Below the pieces are notes generated by a model, which was not told where the DNA came from, ran no database searches, and saw nothing but the letters and a program-made list of their open reading frames with translations. From contig JAHDLC010000038.1 in assembly GCA_018436595.1 (NCBI GenBank), positions 1 to 64,000 on the forward strand: DNA of 64,000 bases, given 5' to 3'. This document shows, one piece after another, positions 17,998-26,571 of this stretch (position 1 is the stretch's first letter; each line of letters opens with the position of its first letter). The translations under genes and the position numbers were made by a program. This DNA comes from Synergistaceae bacterium. GTDB taxonomy: Bacteria; Synergistota; Synergistia; Synergistales; Aminobacteriaceae.

Positions 17998-19610
17998 GAG
18001 AGGTCGTCCTCCGTTTCCTCCCTGACGTGGCCTGAAGGCAGGGAAATGATGAAAACCGTTCCTGAAGGCGTATTGTCTTCGACCCGGATCGTTCCCTCGT
18101 GGACCCGGGCAATTTCCAGGGCGATGGGCAGTCCGAGTCCCGTTCCGCCGGGAAGAAGCCCCGAATGGATTCCCCGGAAGAACTTGGTAAAGATCATGCG
18201 TTTTTCGTCGTAAGGTATCCCCGGGCCGTTGTCGCTGATGCGGATGTCGAGGCCCGACGCGCTTCTTTCAGCTCCGACGGTGACGGGGCTGTCGGGAGGG
18301 CTGTAGGAGAGGGCGTTTTCCAGGATGTGCATCAGCATTCTGCCCCATTGCTGGAAGTCCACCAGAATGAGAGGGAGGTTCTCCGGCAGTTCCGCTTTGA
18401 CCCGCTCGCGGTCGTTCCGTTCCAGCCGGAAGAGAACCCAGCCGAGGACTTCTCCGGGTTCCACCCACTGAAGATCCGGTTTCCATGCTTCGGCGGCGAG
18501 TCTCGAAAGGTCCAGGAGGGAGCCGATCGAGTGGGATAGTCTGTCCAGGTCCTTTTTGACCGATCCGAGCTCCTTTTTTACGTGTTCAGGATCACCTGTC
18601 CTGTCGCTCTCCAGAATGTTGGAAATGGTGGCCGTCAATGAGGAAAGGGGCGTTTTCAGTTCGTGGGAAACCGAGGAAAAGATGGCCGACTTGAGCTTGT
18701 CCCCTTCCTTGAGGGTTTCAGCCTGGCGGGCCGATTCATCGAGCCTGTTCCTCTCCAGGAATGTTCCTGCCATGTGGGCCGCTGCCGACAGAAGCTGGAT
18801 TTCGTTCCAGCTGTAGTTTCTTTCGCTCCTCCGTTCCCCGATGTGCAGTATGCCTTCGAGCCTGCTGGAAGACAGCACGGGAAGGAATACGTCGTTTCGC
18901 GAGACGGAGGGGAACAGGCCGGAATGGCGGATGATTCCGCTTTCCTCACCCGGTGCGGGGCGGGACGGCTCGAAGGCGGGAGAGGCGATCCCGACGGACC
19001 GTTCCGCCGTTTCCCTGAGGAAATCCTCTTCGAGGGGGTCTTCGTCGAGGTCGTTTCTCATTCCGAAGAGGAGGGCCCTGTTTTTTGCGCTGTCCGTAAG
19101 GTGGAAACGGATAAACCGGGGGGAGAAGACCGCCTCGATTTCCGCGCAGAGGGTTTCGGCCATGTCCAGGGGCTTTTGTATGGCGAGAAGACGTCCTGTC
19201 AGCCTGTTGAGCAGGGCCATCTCCCTTTCCTGGGCGACTGCCAGAGCCTCCCTTTCTCTCAGTCTGCCTGAGGTGAGACCGATGAGTACTCCCACCACAA
19301 GGAAGACGCCGAGGGAGATCCAGTCCTTGGGATCGTCTACCCTGAAGGTATTGTAGGGGGGAAGAAAAAACACGTCCCAGGCCAGGAAGGCGGAGAGAGC
19401 TGCCAGGAAGGAGGGCCGGGATCCTGCCACCGAGGCGACCACGGAAATCACCAGAAGGTAGAGAAGGGCCCAGTGTCCCTTGCCGAGAAATTCGCGCCCG
19501 GGAAGAAACAGCAGGGTCGCCGCTCCGACGAAACCGGGAGCGAAAATAAACGGGTGGTTTTCGGCCCAGCGTCTCACGCTCTTGAAGATCATTTTTCCCT
19601 CCGCCGGCAT
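17994..19610 (-). CDS. KdpD-like sensor histidine kinase lacking the N-terminal KdpD/USP domains
   Basis: About 538 aa. It begins near the four-helix DUF4118 membrane domain of KdpD (WALLYLLVISVVASVAGSRPSFLAALSAFLAWDVFFLPPY), followed by GAF, HisKA with SSVSHELKTPLSSL (phosphoacceptor His) and HATPase with DNGPGIPYDEKRMIFTKFFRG. Full KdpD is near 900 aa and has an ATP-binding KdpD domain plus USP domain first; both are missing, a natural short form seen in several phyla. ATG 19610 overlaps the TAA of the upstream cyclase-family gene (TAATG), giving the start and showing coupling. Confidence 0.85.
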   Translation of the reverse strand: MPAEGKMIFKSVRRWAENHPFIFAPGFVGAATLLFLPGREFLGKGHWALLYLLVISVVASVAGSRPSFLAALSAFLAWDVFFLPPYNTFRVDDPKDWISLGVFLVVGVLIGLTSGRLREREALAVAQEREMALLNRLTGRLLAIQKPLDMAETLCAEIEAVFSPRFIRFHLTDSAKNRALLFGMRNDLDEDPLEEDFLRETAERSVGIASPAFEPSRPAPGEESGIIRHSGLFPSVSRNDVFLPVLSSSRLEGILHIGERRSERNYSWNEIQLLSAAAHMAGTFLERNRLDESARQAETLKEGDKLKSAIFSSVSHELKTPLSSLTATISNILESDRTGDPEHVKKELGSVKKDLDRLSHSIGSLLDLSRLAAEAWKPDLQWVEPGEVLGWVLFRLERNDRERVKAELPENLPLILVDFQQWGRMLMHILENALSYSPPDSPVTVGAERSASGLDIRISDNGPGIPYDEKRMIFTKFFRGIHSGLLPGGTGLGLPIALEIARVHEGTIRVEDNTPSGTVFIISLPSGHVREETEDDLS

Positions 19611-20218
19611 TACGGGATTTCCGGTGGTTCCTCTTCCGGGACGAACAGCACGGCCCGGCACGGCGCCCCTTCCGCTCCTCTGATCTTGAGGGGGGCCGCC
19701 GAGAGGAAGTAGTTTCCGTCGGGAACTTCTTCCAGCCACAGGGATTCGATGAGGGCAACGCCTCCCGTGAGGAGAGGGATATGAATGCCCGCTTCGTTGT
19801 CCGGCGGGGCCACGGACGAGGCGTCCGTGCCCAGAGTAATGACCCCCCGTCTGAGGAGAAGAGCCGCTCCCGAGGGTGCGAGGAAGGATGTGCCTCCCGA
19901 TTTCAGCAGCAGCCGCGTCGTTCCTTCGGGGAGTCGGTTCCTGAGATCGTCTTCCGTGACGAGTCTGTTTTCCGGAACGGAAAGGACGAGGCATGGCCCG
20001 ATAAAGTGTTCGAGGGGCATCGAGGCGATGTCACTCCCGTCGCGGCAGAAGTGAAGAAAAGCGTCGCAGTGGGTGCCGGCATGAAGACTGCAGGAAAGGG
20101 AGCGGAGGTTGAAGTCCGCTCCCCTCTGCATGTCGAAGACTGTTTCCAGCTGCGGTTCCCGGTCGCCGGGGTAGACCGGCGACGAGAGCAGTTCCCGGGT
20201 GATGTCGTAGTATTTCAT
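19610..20218 (-). CDS. cyclase / kynurenine-formamidase family metal hydrolase
   Basis: About 202 aa. It has the family signature HAGTHCDAFLHF (HxGTHxD, metal ligands) and opens YYDITRELLSSPVYPGD as KynB-type proteins do. Members hydrolyse N-formylkynurenine, isatin or related amides. No other kynurenine gene is nearby, so the substrate is open. It is first in the unit leading into kdpD-kdpE. Confidence 0.82.
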   Translation of the reverse strand: MKYYDITRELLSSPVYPGDREPQLETVFDMQRGADFNLRSLSCSLHAGTHCDAFLHFCRDGSDIASMPLEHFIGPCLVLSVPENRLVTEDDLRNRLPEGTTRLLLKSGGTSFLAPSGAALLLRRGVITLGTDASSVAPPDNEAGIHIPLLTGGVALIESLWLEEVPDGNYFLSAAPLKIRGAEGAPCRAVLFVPEEEPPEIP

Positions 20219-20242
20219 GAACGGGGCTGCCTCTCCGGTCCC

Positions 20243-21355
20243 TTACAGGGAAAAGGGCTCCACAGTTTTGAAGATGCCCGTTTTCGTCATGTTCCGGCGG
20301 ATCTCAAAGCCGCCGATGGCTTCCACGGGGTCGATGTCCGACAGGGCGGAGAAGTTGATGTCCTTCCATTGGTCCCTGTGGACCCGAAGGCTGTAAAGAT
20401 ACTGGTCTTCCTCCCGGCCCGTGGAGGGCTGGATCTTCTGGGTGTACCCCGAAAGAACGATTTCGGTGATGGACGGGATGGTCCGGAAGACTTCCCCGAG
20501 AAGCAGGAAGGCGACGCCGTGGACGTGGCGTGCAAAATCCTTCCGTATCTGGGTTTCGCTTTTCGGCGACTCCGTGAGGCCGGAACGTTTCGAGTATCCG
20601 TAGACCGCCTGGGGCATGTCTTCTATTTCGGGAAGGTCCACGTCGAGAAACGCTATGGTCCCGTCCACCTGGTAGGAGACATGGGTTTCCCTGGGCCATT
20701 CGATGGAGGAGATCACCGCCTCGAGGGCAGCCTCGGGCTTTTCTCCGGAGAGCTGTACGGCTTCTTTGAAGCGGACGGCCCGCCGGGTTTCCTCCTGTTC
20801 AAAGGCTTTTTTCCGTTCCTCCCATTCAGCGAGGAGCAGGCTGTGCCCCTTCTTTCTGACATAGTAAATGTATCCTTCCCACAGCGCCCAGGGAATGAAG
20901 GAGAGTCCCCACGTGAAGTAGAGGAGGACAAGCGCCGCCGCCAGGACCGCTCCTCGCAGCCAGAGGGGGAAGGGGGCGGGGGGCAGGCCGGGAACGGGCT
21001 CACCGTATTCCCGGGGGGTATAGGCCGGGGCGGCCGAGGGCGGAAGGGTCCGGAGGTGGATGTCGATGATCTCCTGGACGGTGCTGTTCATCTCTTCCGC
21101 TGCGATTCTTCCCTCATCTGCCTGAGGGCTTCCCGCCGCCGGGCCGGATTTTTTCGTGCCGCCGGGCCAGGGAATGGGGAGCTTCTTTCGGTAGAAGATG
21201 CCCGACCCCGGAATGCCCACATTTGCATGGACGCCTCCCCTGCCTATTCCCAGGGTGGCTCCCTTCGGGCCGACGGTGGCGCTGACGCCGCTCTTGCTCA
21301 GGTTGATCCTGATTCCGGGCGCGATGGTGATGGTTTTCCGAAAGCGGATGCCCAT
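20243..21355 (-). CDS. DUF4236-domain membrane-associated protein
   Basis: About 370 aa. The first 55 residues are a DUF4236 domain (GIRFRKTITIAPGIRINLSKSG, GPKGATLGIGRGG), a beta-rich module of unknown function. A Pro-rich linker and a hydrophobic segment near residues 130-150 (LRGAVLAAALVLLYFTWG) follow. The C-terminal 200 residues, probably soluble, contain FLDVDLPEIEDMP and GVAFLLLGEVFRTIPSI. Function unknown. Confidence 0.7.
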   Translation of the reverse strand: MGIRFRKTITIAPGIRINLSKSGVSATVGPKGATLGIGRGGVHANVGIPGSGIFYRKKLPIPWPGGTKKSGPAAGSPQADEGRIAAEEMNSTVQEIIDIHLRTLPPSAAPAYTPREYGEPVPGLPPAPFPLWLRGAVLAAALVLLYFTWGLSFIPWALWEGYIYYVRKKGHSLLLAEWEERKKAFEQEETRRAVRFKEAVQLSGEKPEAALEAVISSIEWPRETHVSYQVDGTIAFLDVDLPEIEDMPQAVYGYSKRSGLTESPKSETQIRKDFARHVHGVAFLLLGEVFRTIPSITEIVLSGYTQKIQPSTGREEDQYLYSLRVHRDQWKDINFSALSDIDPVEAIGGFEIRRNMTKTGIFKTVEPFSL

Positions 21356-21468
21356 GATGCCCTTCTCATCCTCCTTCCGTTGCGGGGACGATGTTCACGT
21401 TTGTCTGCAGAAAGCTCAAAGGTCCGGTTTCTTTGCCGGATCCGTCCCCCGAAACATGGAAACGAAGT

Positions 21469-22410
21469 CTACGCTTCCTCTTCCTCTGGGTCGAAGAGCA
21501 GGTAGTCCCACCGTTCTTCGGTGATTTCCCTTCCCCAGATGACATGCTTCGCTTCCTCGGTGGGGGAGAACCCGTACATTTCGTACAGGTGGCGGGCCTC
21601 CCGGAGTTCCGAAAAGGTCCACAGGAAGATTCGCTTGTAGAGGTTCAGTCTGCAGAATTCCATGGCTTCGTCCATGAGGTGCCTTCCGATGCCCATGCCC
21701 CGGAATTCCGGGTGGACGAGAAGCCAGCGGAGCTTGGCCGTTGTGTCGTCCTCGTGGTCGATGGCTATGGAGCCGACAACGGTGCCGTTGTGGTCCGCAA
21801 CCCAGACGCCTCCCTTTCCGGCTTCCCTGTTTTTAAGGAACCGTGCCATGCCTTCGAAGAGATAGTATTCGAAAGAACTGTCAAGATCGTATTCCTTCAT
21901 GTAGAAGTCCATGTGCTGAGAGGCGACGATGCCGAGTTCTCCGGGCTTTGCCGTGCGGACGGTCACTTCCCTGGGATCGTTGGACAGAATGCCGCGGATG
22001 GTCTCCATGGACCTCAGGAGGGCTTCCACGTCAGTCTTGGGCATGGGGGTCAGCAGTTCCGACGCCCTCTGGTCCGAGGCTTTTTCGAGGGCGGTGAGAA
22101 CATGTTCTCCCCGGGGGGTGAGGCGGAGGATGTAGGCCCTGCCGTCCAGAGGAGACCGTTCCTTTTCGAGAAGTTCGTCATGCTCGAACCGGCGGATGAT
22201 CCGGCTGAGGTACCCCGGATCAAGGCCGAGCTGGACGTTGATGACGCTGGCCGTGGGGGACTCGTTGTGCTTGATCTCGTAGAGCACCCGCGCCTCGGCG
22301 AGGGAGAAGGGGCTGTTGAGCACCGACTGGTTGACCGCTCCTATGACTCCGGTGTAGTATCGGTTGAAACTGCGGATCTGTTTCGTAAACTGTTCAGGAA
22401 TGTCCTTCAC
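21469..22410 (-). CDS. MarR-family regulator fused to GNAT acetyltransferase
   Basis: About 313 aa. Residues 1-145 are a MarR winged helix (SVLNSPFSLAEARVLYEI, VQLGLDPGYLSRIIRRFE, LTPRGEHVL). Residues 150-313 are a GNAT domain with acetyl-CoA loop RWLLVHPEFRGMGIGRHLMDEA. This fusion is a known architecture; it may couple sensing of a small molecule to its acetylation. It has its own promoter, so it is separable from the radical-SAM gene upstream. Confidence 0.88.
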   Translation of the reverse strand: MKDIPEQFTKQIRSFNRYYTGVIGAVNQSVLNSPFSLAEARVLYEIKHNESPTASVINVQLGLDPGYLSRIIRRFEHDELLEKERSPLDGRAYILRLTPRGEHVLTALEKASDQRASELLTPMPKTDVEALLRSMETIRGILSNDPREVTVRTAKPGELGIVASQHMDFYMKEYDLDSSFEYYLFEGMARFLKNREAGKGGVWVADHNGTVVGSIAIDHEDDTTAKLRWLLVHPEFRGMGIGRHLMDEAMEFCRLNLYKRIFLWTFSELREARHLYEMYGFSPTEEAKHVIWGREITEERWDYLLFDPEEEEA

Positions 22411-22445
22411 TTGTTTTGCCCTCCTTTCGATGACTCTTTCTCCTT

Positions 22446-22474
22446 ATAGTATTCCAATTTATTGCTGATGTCAA
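22446..22474 (-). promoter_or_regulatory. sigma-70 promoter of the MarR-GNAT gene
   Basis: On the minus strand TTGACA (22474-22469), a 17-base spacer and TACTAT (22451-22446). The -35 overlaps the stop codon of the upstream radical-SAM gene. Confidence 0.72.
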
Positions 22475-23799
22475 GGATAATATGCAGTTCTTTTTGCAAA
22501 TTTGGGCTTTTTGCTCCGCTCTTCCCTCTGGCCTTTCGCCAGATCCTTGAGTGCCTGGAGTTCCGTGGGTGACATATTACCGGCAAGATAGGAAGAGTAG
22601 ACCGTCTTGTTGGAGAGCAGGGGTTCGTCAGTCAGGCCGGGAAGCAGTTCGGCCGCCCGCCTGAAGGAGGGTGTTCCGGGAACGGGCGAAAACTCGGCTA
22701 TTTTGGGATTTCCTCCGTGCTCCAGGACGAACCGGATGGATCTTTCCACCGACTCGACAGACTGCCCCGGTACTCCCGCGAGGATGTAGGTCTCAAGCTG
22801 CCCGCCGGAAAATCCTGCCTTTCTGAGAGATGCCAGGGCCGCCACGTATTCCTCGTCCGATGTTTTGTCCGACCCCCTGCGCTGCATTTCGGGGTCGGAG
22901 CTCTCGAAGCTGAGGCGGAGGGTCTCGAAGCCTCTTTTTTTCAGCATTTCGGCGCATTCGTCGTCGATTTCCCGGACGTGGAGTCCGTTGGGGCTGTGGA
23001 ACCTTGTTCCGGGGTGCCGTTTGTTCAGCGCCTCAAGGAGGGGATAAAAATGCCGCTCCTTTCCCACGAGGAGGGCGTCGTCGTAGAAGGCGAGGTCCTT
23101 TGCCCCGCCGCCCGAGAGCTGCCGGGCCGCATCCTTCAGGACGAGACCGGGATCCCTTCTCCGGTAGGACGGTTCGAGAAGGCGGGAGGCGCAGTATTCG
23201 CACCGGAAGGGGCAGCCGAAGGTGGTGGCGAGGACGCCGTACCGCAGTCCCCGGTAGAGATCGGTGGCCGGCAGGGAGAACTCGAGATCCAGGGGCTCCG
23301 TCTGGATCATGTCCGCTCCGGAGCGTTTCGCATGGTCCGGGCAAAGCCGGGCGTAGATCCCCCCCAGGATCACCGGGACGCGGGGGAAGACCTGCCGCAG
23401 GGTGTCGATGCAGCTGAAGACTCCGCCGTACCAGTAGGTCATCATGGAGGTCACGAGGATGTAGTCGGGAACCGGGCAGCTTTCGAGAAGGGTGCGGAAG
23501 TCCTCTTCTCCGAGACCGAAGCGGTGATACCGTCTCGGGATGGCGGCGAGGCAGGCAGGCTTCGGAATTTCCGTCTTCCTGATCGCGTTTCTTCCGAAGG
23601 AAAGCTCTCCCGTCCGCCCCTCGAAGATGCAGTCAGCGAGGAAAACCCGGTTTCCCCTTTCCCGGAGGTAATCCAGCAGAAAAAGCAGGCCCAGGGGTTT
23701 GGCCCAGAGGTCGAAAAAAGTGAAGTCGTGCACCGGGGGATTGACCCCGAGGACGACGGCTCCCGTCATTTCCCGAAAGAGGGATGACAGTTCGGACAC
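22471..23799 (-). CDS. stand-alone B12-binding-type radical SAM protein
   Basis: About 442 aa. The N-terminal 190 residues resemble the cobalamin-binding Rossmann domain of class B radical SAM proteins (KPLGLLFLLDYLRERGNRV, VPVILGGIYARLCPDHA) without a DxHxxG motif. The radical SAM cluster ligands are C196, C200 and C203 (FGCPFRCEYC). LRLSFESSDPEMQ is a later barrel strand. It lacks the C-terminal PqqD-like segment of the five modules at 54-63 kb. Neighbours give no substrate; it may methylate or rearrange a small molecule or tRNA. Confidence 0.82.
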   Translation of the reverse strand: MSELSSLFREMTGAVVLGVNPPVHDFTFFDLWAKPLGLLFLLDYLRERGNRVFLADCIFEGRTGELSFGRNAIRKTEIPKPACLAAIPRRYHRFGLGEEDFRTLLESCPVPDYILVTSMMTYWYGGVFSCIDTLRQVFPRVPVILGGIYARLCPDHAKRSGADMIQTEPLDLEFSLPATDLYRGLRYGVLATTFGCPFRCEYCASRLLEPSYRRRDPGLVLKDAARQLSGGGAKDLAFYDDALLVGKERHFYPLLEALNKRHPGTRFHSPNGLHVREIDDECAEMLKKRGFETLRLSFESSDPEMQRRGSDKTSDEEYVAALASLRKAGFSGGQLETYILAGVPGQSVESVERSIRFVLEHGGNPKIAEFSPVPGTPSFRRAAELLPGLTDEPLLSNKTVYSSYLAGNMSPTELQALKDLAKGQREERSKKPKFAKRTAYYP

Positions 23800-23963
23800 G
23801 GCGGTGTCTCCTTCCGAAGTTTCCCGCAGCGGAGCGGCGGGGAGAGATCATATCGTGGAGTATAATAGCAAAAATACGCCTGTCCGGAGCGGAAGAGCGG
23901 CCGCGGATCGCTGTTTTCTCTTTCCCTGAGGGAGGCAAATATTGATTTCCGGGAGATAGTGCA

Positions 23964-24836
23964 ATGGTCTCGATGACTGAAGAACTGCGATCGATCCTCC
24001 GTGATTTCCAGCAGACGGAGATTACGGAACACGCCATTTACTCTGCCCTGGCGCGGCGGGTGAAGGGGCCCAACGGTGATCTTCTCCGAAAGATCGGTGA
24101 GGACGAAAAGCGCCATGCTTCCATCTGGGAGCGCTATACGGGGATTTCCCTTGCACCGGAGCGATGGAAGGTGCTGTTCTTTGTCCTCCTGGCGGCGGTG
24201 ATGGGCATCACCTTCGCCATCAAACTCATGGAAAAGGGAGAGGAGCGGGCGGAAAAGAACTACGGCGCGGTGGAAGAGGCCATTCCCGAGGCCGCTATCA
24301 TTCTGCGGGAGGAGACGGAACATGAAGCCGCCCTTGCCGCCCTCATCGACGAGGAGAGGCTGCAGTACATGAGCTCCATGATCCTTGGGCTGAACGATGC
24401 CCTGGTGGAGCTGACCGGGGCCCTTGCGGGCTTTACCTTCGCCCTTGGCAGCGGAAAAGTGGTGGCCATGGCGGGGACCATTACGGGCATTGCCGCTGCC
24501 CTTTCCATGTCCGCGTCGGAATATCTTTCCCAGAAGTCAGAGGAGGGGGACCGGAAACCCCTCAAGGCGGCCCTCTACACAGGAATAGCGTATCTCGGTA
24601 CCGTGGTGGTGCTGGTCTTTCCCTACATCATTTTTGAGAGTCCTTTTGCCGCCCTTGTGCTCACGCTGTTGAACGGCGTGGGTGTCATCCTGTTCTTCAC
24701 CTTCTTCATGTCGGTGGTCCGGGACGCGCCCTTCCGGAAGAATTTTCTCGAGATGCTCTCCATCAGCCTCGGCGTGGCGGGAATTTCCTTCCTCATCGGG
24801 TACGCCGCCAGGCTCGTTCTCGGCGTGGACCTCTGA
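23964..24836 (+). CDS. ferritin-like/VIT1 fusion (erythrin-vacuolar iron transporter)
   Basis: About 290 aa. The N-terminal 130 residues form a rubrerythrin-type four-helix bundle with diiron ligands spread over QTEITEHAIYSAL, EDEKRHASIWERY and ILREETEHEAALA. The C-terminus is a VIT-family membrane domain (MILGLNDALVELTGALAGF) with about five spans. Related proteins export Fe2+ or Mn2+, protecting against iron and oxidative stress. ATG 23964 has GGGAG about nine bases upstream; ATG 23973 is the alternative. Confidence 0.88.
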   Translation: MVSMTEELRSILRDFQQTEITEHAIYSALARRVKGPNGDLLRKIGEDEKRHASIWERYTGISLAPERWKVLFFVLLAAVMGITFAIKLMEKGEERAEKNYGAVEEAIPEAAIILREETEHEAALAALIDEERLQYMSSMILGLNDALVELTGALAGFTFALGSGKVVAMAGTITGIAAALSMSASEYLSQKSEEGDRKPLKAALYTGIAYLGTVVVLVFPYIIFESPFAALVLTLLNGVGVILFFTFFMSVVRDAPFRKNFLEMLSISLGVAGISFLIGYAARLVLGVDL

Positions 24837-24886
24837 CGATGCCGGTCCGGGCAGCGACAGGCAGTGAGTGAACCGAAGGAGACATC

Positions 24887-25393
24887 ATGCAGACCTTTCT
24901 TCCCTACCCCGATTTTTTCCGCTCCGCGGAGGTGCTGGACGTCCGCAGGCTGGGCAAACAGCGGGTGGAGGCCCTCCAGCTTCTGAACGCACTCTCTCCG
25001 GAGTACGCCCTCCGGGGATGGCGGAACCATCCCGCCCGGACCATGTGGAGCGGCCACTCCTCGGCCCTGGCCTTCTACGGCGTGGTGGTCTGCCGCCGAT
25101 GGACCGGGCTGGGCTACCGGGATACCTGCAGGGACAAAATTCTGGGCGCATTGAATATCATGGGCGGCGACGGTGACGAGGACCGGCTGGAGCAGCGCTA
25201 CCGGGAGGCCCTCGCCGGAAAGGGGCGGAATTTCCTGCCCCCCTGGTTCGGAGACGAGACCTTCCACCGGTCCCACCGGTCGAATCTTCTCCGAAAGGAT
25301 CCCGAATGGTACGGCCGGTTCGGCTGGGACGAGGGCCCGGACCTGCCCTACCTATGGCCCCTCCCGGCGGCTGAAGAAATGAAAAGGAGCTGA
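24887..25393 (+). CDS. pyrimidine-dimer DNA glycosylase-like protein (MSMEG_6728 type)
   Basis: About 168 aa, resembling the MSMEG_6728 family related to T4 endonuclease V. It starts MQTFLPYPDFFRSAEVLDVRRLGKQR, followed by HPARTMWSGH and a C-terminal HRSHRSNLLRKDPEWY as conserved blocks. Expected role is removal of UV-induced dimers, though many members are untested. AAGGAG precedes the ATG. Confidence 0.8.
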   Translation: MQTFLPYPDFFRSAEVLDVRRLGKQRVEALQLLNALSPEYALRGWRNHPARTMWSGHSSALAFYGVVVCRRWTGLGYRDTCRDKILGALNIMGGDGDEDRLEQRYREALAGKGRNFLPPWFGDETFHRSHRSNLLRKDPEWYGRFGWDEGPDLPYLWPLPAAEEMKRS

Positions 25394-25399
25394 CTGAAA

Positions 25400-26395
25400 G
25401 TGAAACCCTTTACCGACCCGGCCTATGCCGGCATTGCCACGTTCCTGAGAGCCCCCGCAATCACCCCGGACGACCTGCGGGAGGGGGATATCGCCATCGC
25501 AGGCATTCCCTTCGACACCACCTGCGGCTCCCGCCAGGGGGCCCGTTTCGGGCCGAGGGGCATCCGCGAGGGAAGCCTGCACTTCGTCTACCAGATGGAC
25601 GCCCTGAACAAGGGGGACAAGACCATGATCAACGCCGTCACGGGAGAGACGGTCCGGTTCCCTTTCAGGAACATCCTCCGGGATCTTGGGGACTTCACCG
25701 TGTATCCCGCCGACGTGGAGCGCACCTCCGCTTCCGTGAGGGACGGAGTTGAGGATATAGTCCTGAGGGGCGCCTTTCCCGTGCTGCTCGGCGGCGATCA
25801 TTACGTCACCTTTCCGGCCGTCGAGGGGTTCGAGCGGGCGTGGAAGAAGAAAAAAAACGCTCCAAAACTGGGCTACATCCACATCGATTCCCACCTCGAC
25901 CTGACCGATGACACGGAGGCCTGGGGCAGGCTGTATCACGGCTCCACGTCGAGGCGGGTGAGCGAGCTCGAGTGCTTCTCGCCTTCCAACATGGTTTGGA
26001 TCGGCGCGAGCGGAGGCTTCGTCAGCAGGGACAGGTGGGATTTCCTGCAGAATTCGGGGACCGTCCAGTTCTCCATGGCCGATATCGAATCCCTGGGCGT
26101 CGGCGAAGTGGTCCGCCGGGCGGCGGCCATCGCTTCCGCAGGATGCGATTCACTCTACGTCACCATCGATATCGACGTGGTGGACCATGCTTTTGCCCCG
26201 GGGACGGGATCCTATGTCTACGGAGGCATTACGTCCTTCCAGTTCCTTCAGCTTATGGATGCCCTCCGCACTGTGTCCGCCGGAGCCGTTGACCTGGTGG
26301 AAGTCGCTCCTCCCCTGGACCCGACGGGAACAACGTCACGCCTTGCGGCCACCGGGCTCATCCGGCTTCTTCTTCCCCGGCTCTCGGGACAATGA
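25400..26395 (+). CDS. arginase/agmatinase-family ureohydrolase
   Basis: About 331 aa. The binuclear manganese motifs are present: GGDHYVTFP, HIDSHLDL and TIDIDVVDHAFAPGTG. The last has His where Pro is usual after the final metal Asp. Family enzymes release urea from guanidino compounds (agmatine, guanidinobutyrate and others) or formamide from formiminoglutamate; agmatinase-like is most likely. GTG 25400 follows GGAGC at about nine bases, seven bases after the previous stop, so it is probably co-transcribed with it. Confidence 0.85.
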   Translation: MKPFTDPAYAGIATFLRAPAITPDDLREGDIAIAGIPFDTTCGSRQGARFGPRGIREGSLHFVYQMDALNKGDKTMINAVTGETVRFPFRNILRDLGDFTVYPADVERTSASVRDGVEDIVLRGAFPVLLGGDHYVTFPAVEGFERAWKKKKNAPKLGYIHIDSHLDLTDDTEAWGRLYHGSTSRRVSELECFSPSNMVWIGASGGFVSRDRWDFLQNSGTVQFSMADIESLGVGEVVRRAAAIASAGCDSLYVTIDIDVVDHAFAPGTGSYVYGGITSFQFLQLMDALRTVSAGAVDLVEVAPPLDPTGTTSRLAATGLIRLLLPRLSGQ

Positions 26396-26420
26396 CCGGA
26401 AAGGAAGAGTGGAGTATAAT
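26389..26420 (+). promoter_or_regulatory. promoter of the TPP riboswitch-thiT unit
   Basis: A consensus TATAAT at 26415-26420, ten bases before the riboswitch. The -35 is poor (around GACAAT, 26389-26394), so basal strength is uncertain. Confidence 0.55.
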
Positions 26421-26430
26421 AGGCTTATTC

Positions 26431-26521
26431 GCATCGGGGGAGTCCGGAAAGGACTGAGAGGGGGCATCGCCGCCCCGACCCCTGGAACCTGATCCGGGTT
26501 ATGCCGGCGAAGGGAAGGTGC
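26431..26521 (+). ncRNA. TPP riboswitch (THI element)
   Basis: All core THI-box blocks are in order: GGACTGAGAGGGG near 26451, ACCCCTGGAACCTGATCC near 26479, and GGGTTATGCCGGCGAAGGGA near 26495. GCATC (26431-26435) pairs with GGTGC (26517-26521) as P1. It lies 50 bases before the thiamine transporter ATG with no long T-run between, so control of translation initiation is more likely than termination. Thiamine pyrophosphate binding should lower thiT expression. Confidence 0.95.
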
Positions 26522-26571
26522 CCGCTTCAAGGACATTCCTCCGATGCATATCTGCAAAGGAGGATTTTTTT

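Noticed and set aside
19781-21505. 574-aa plus-strand ORF
   Set aside because: Antisense to the cyclase-family and DUF4236 genes; composition is typical of a GC-rich shadow frame.
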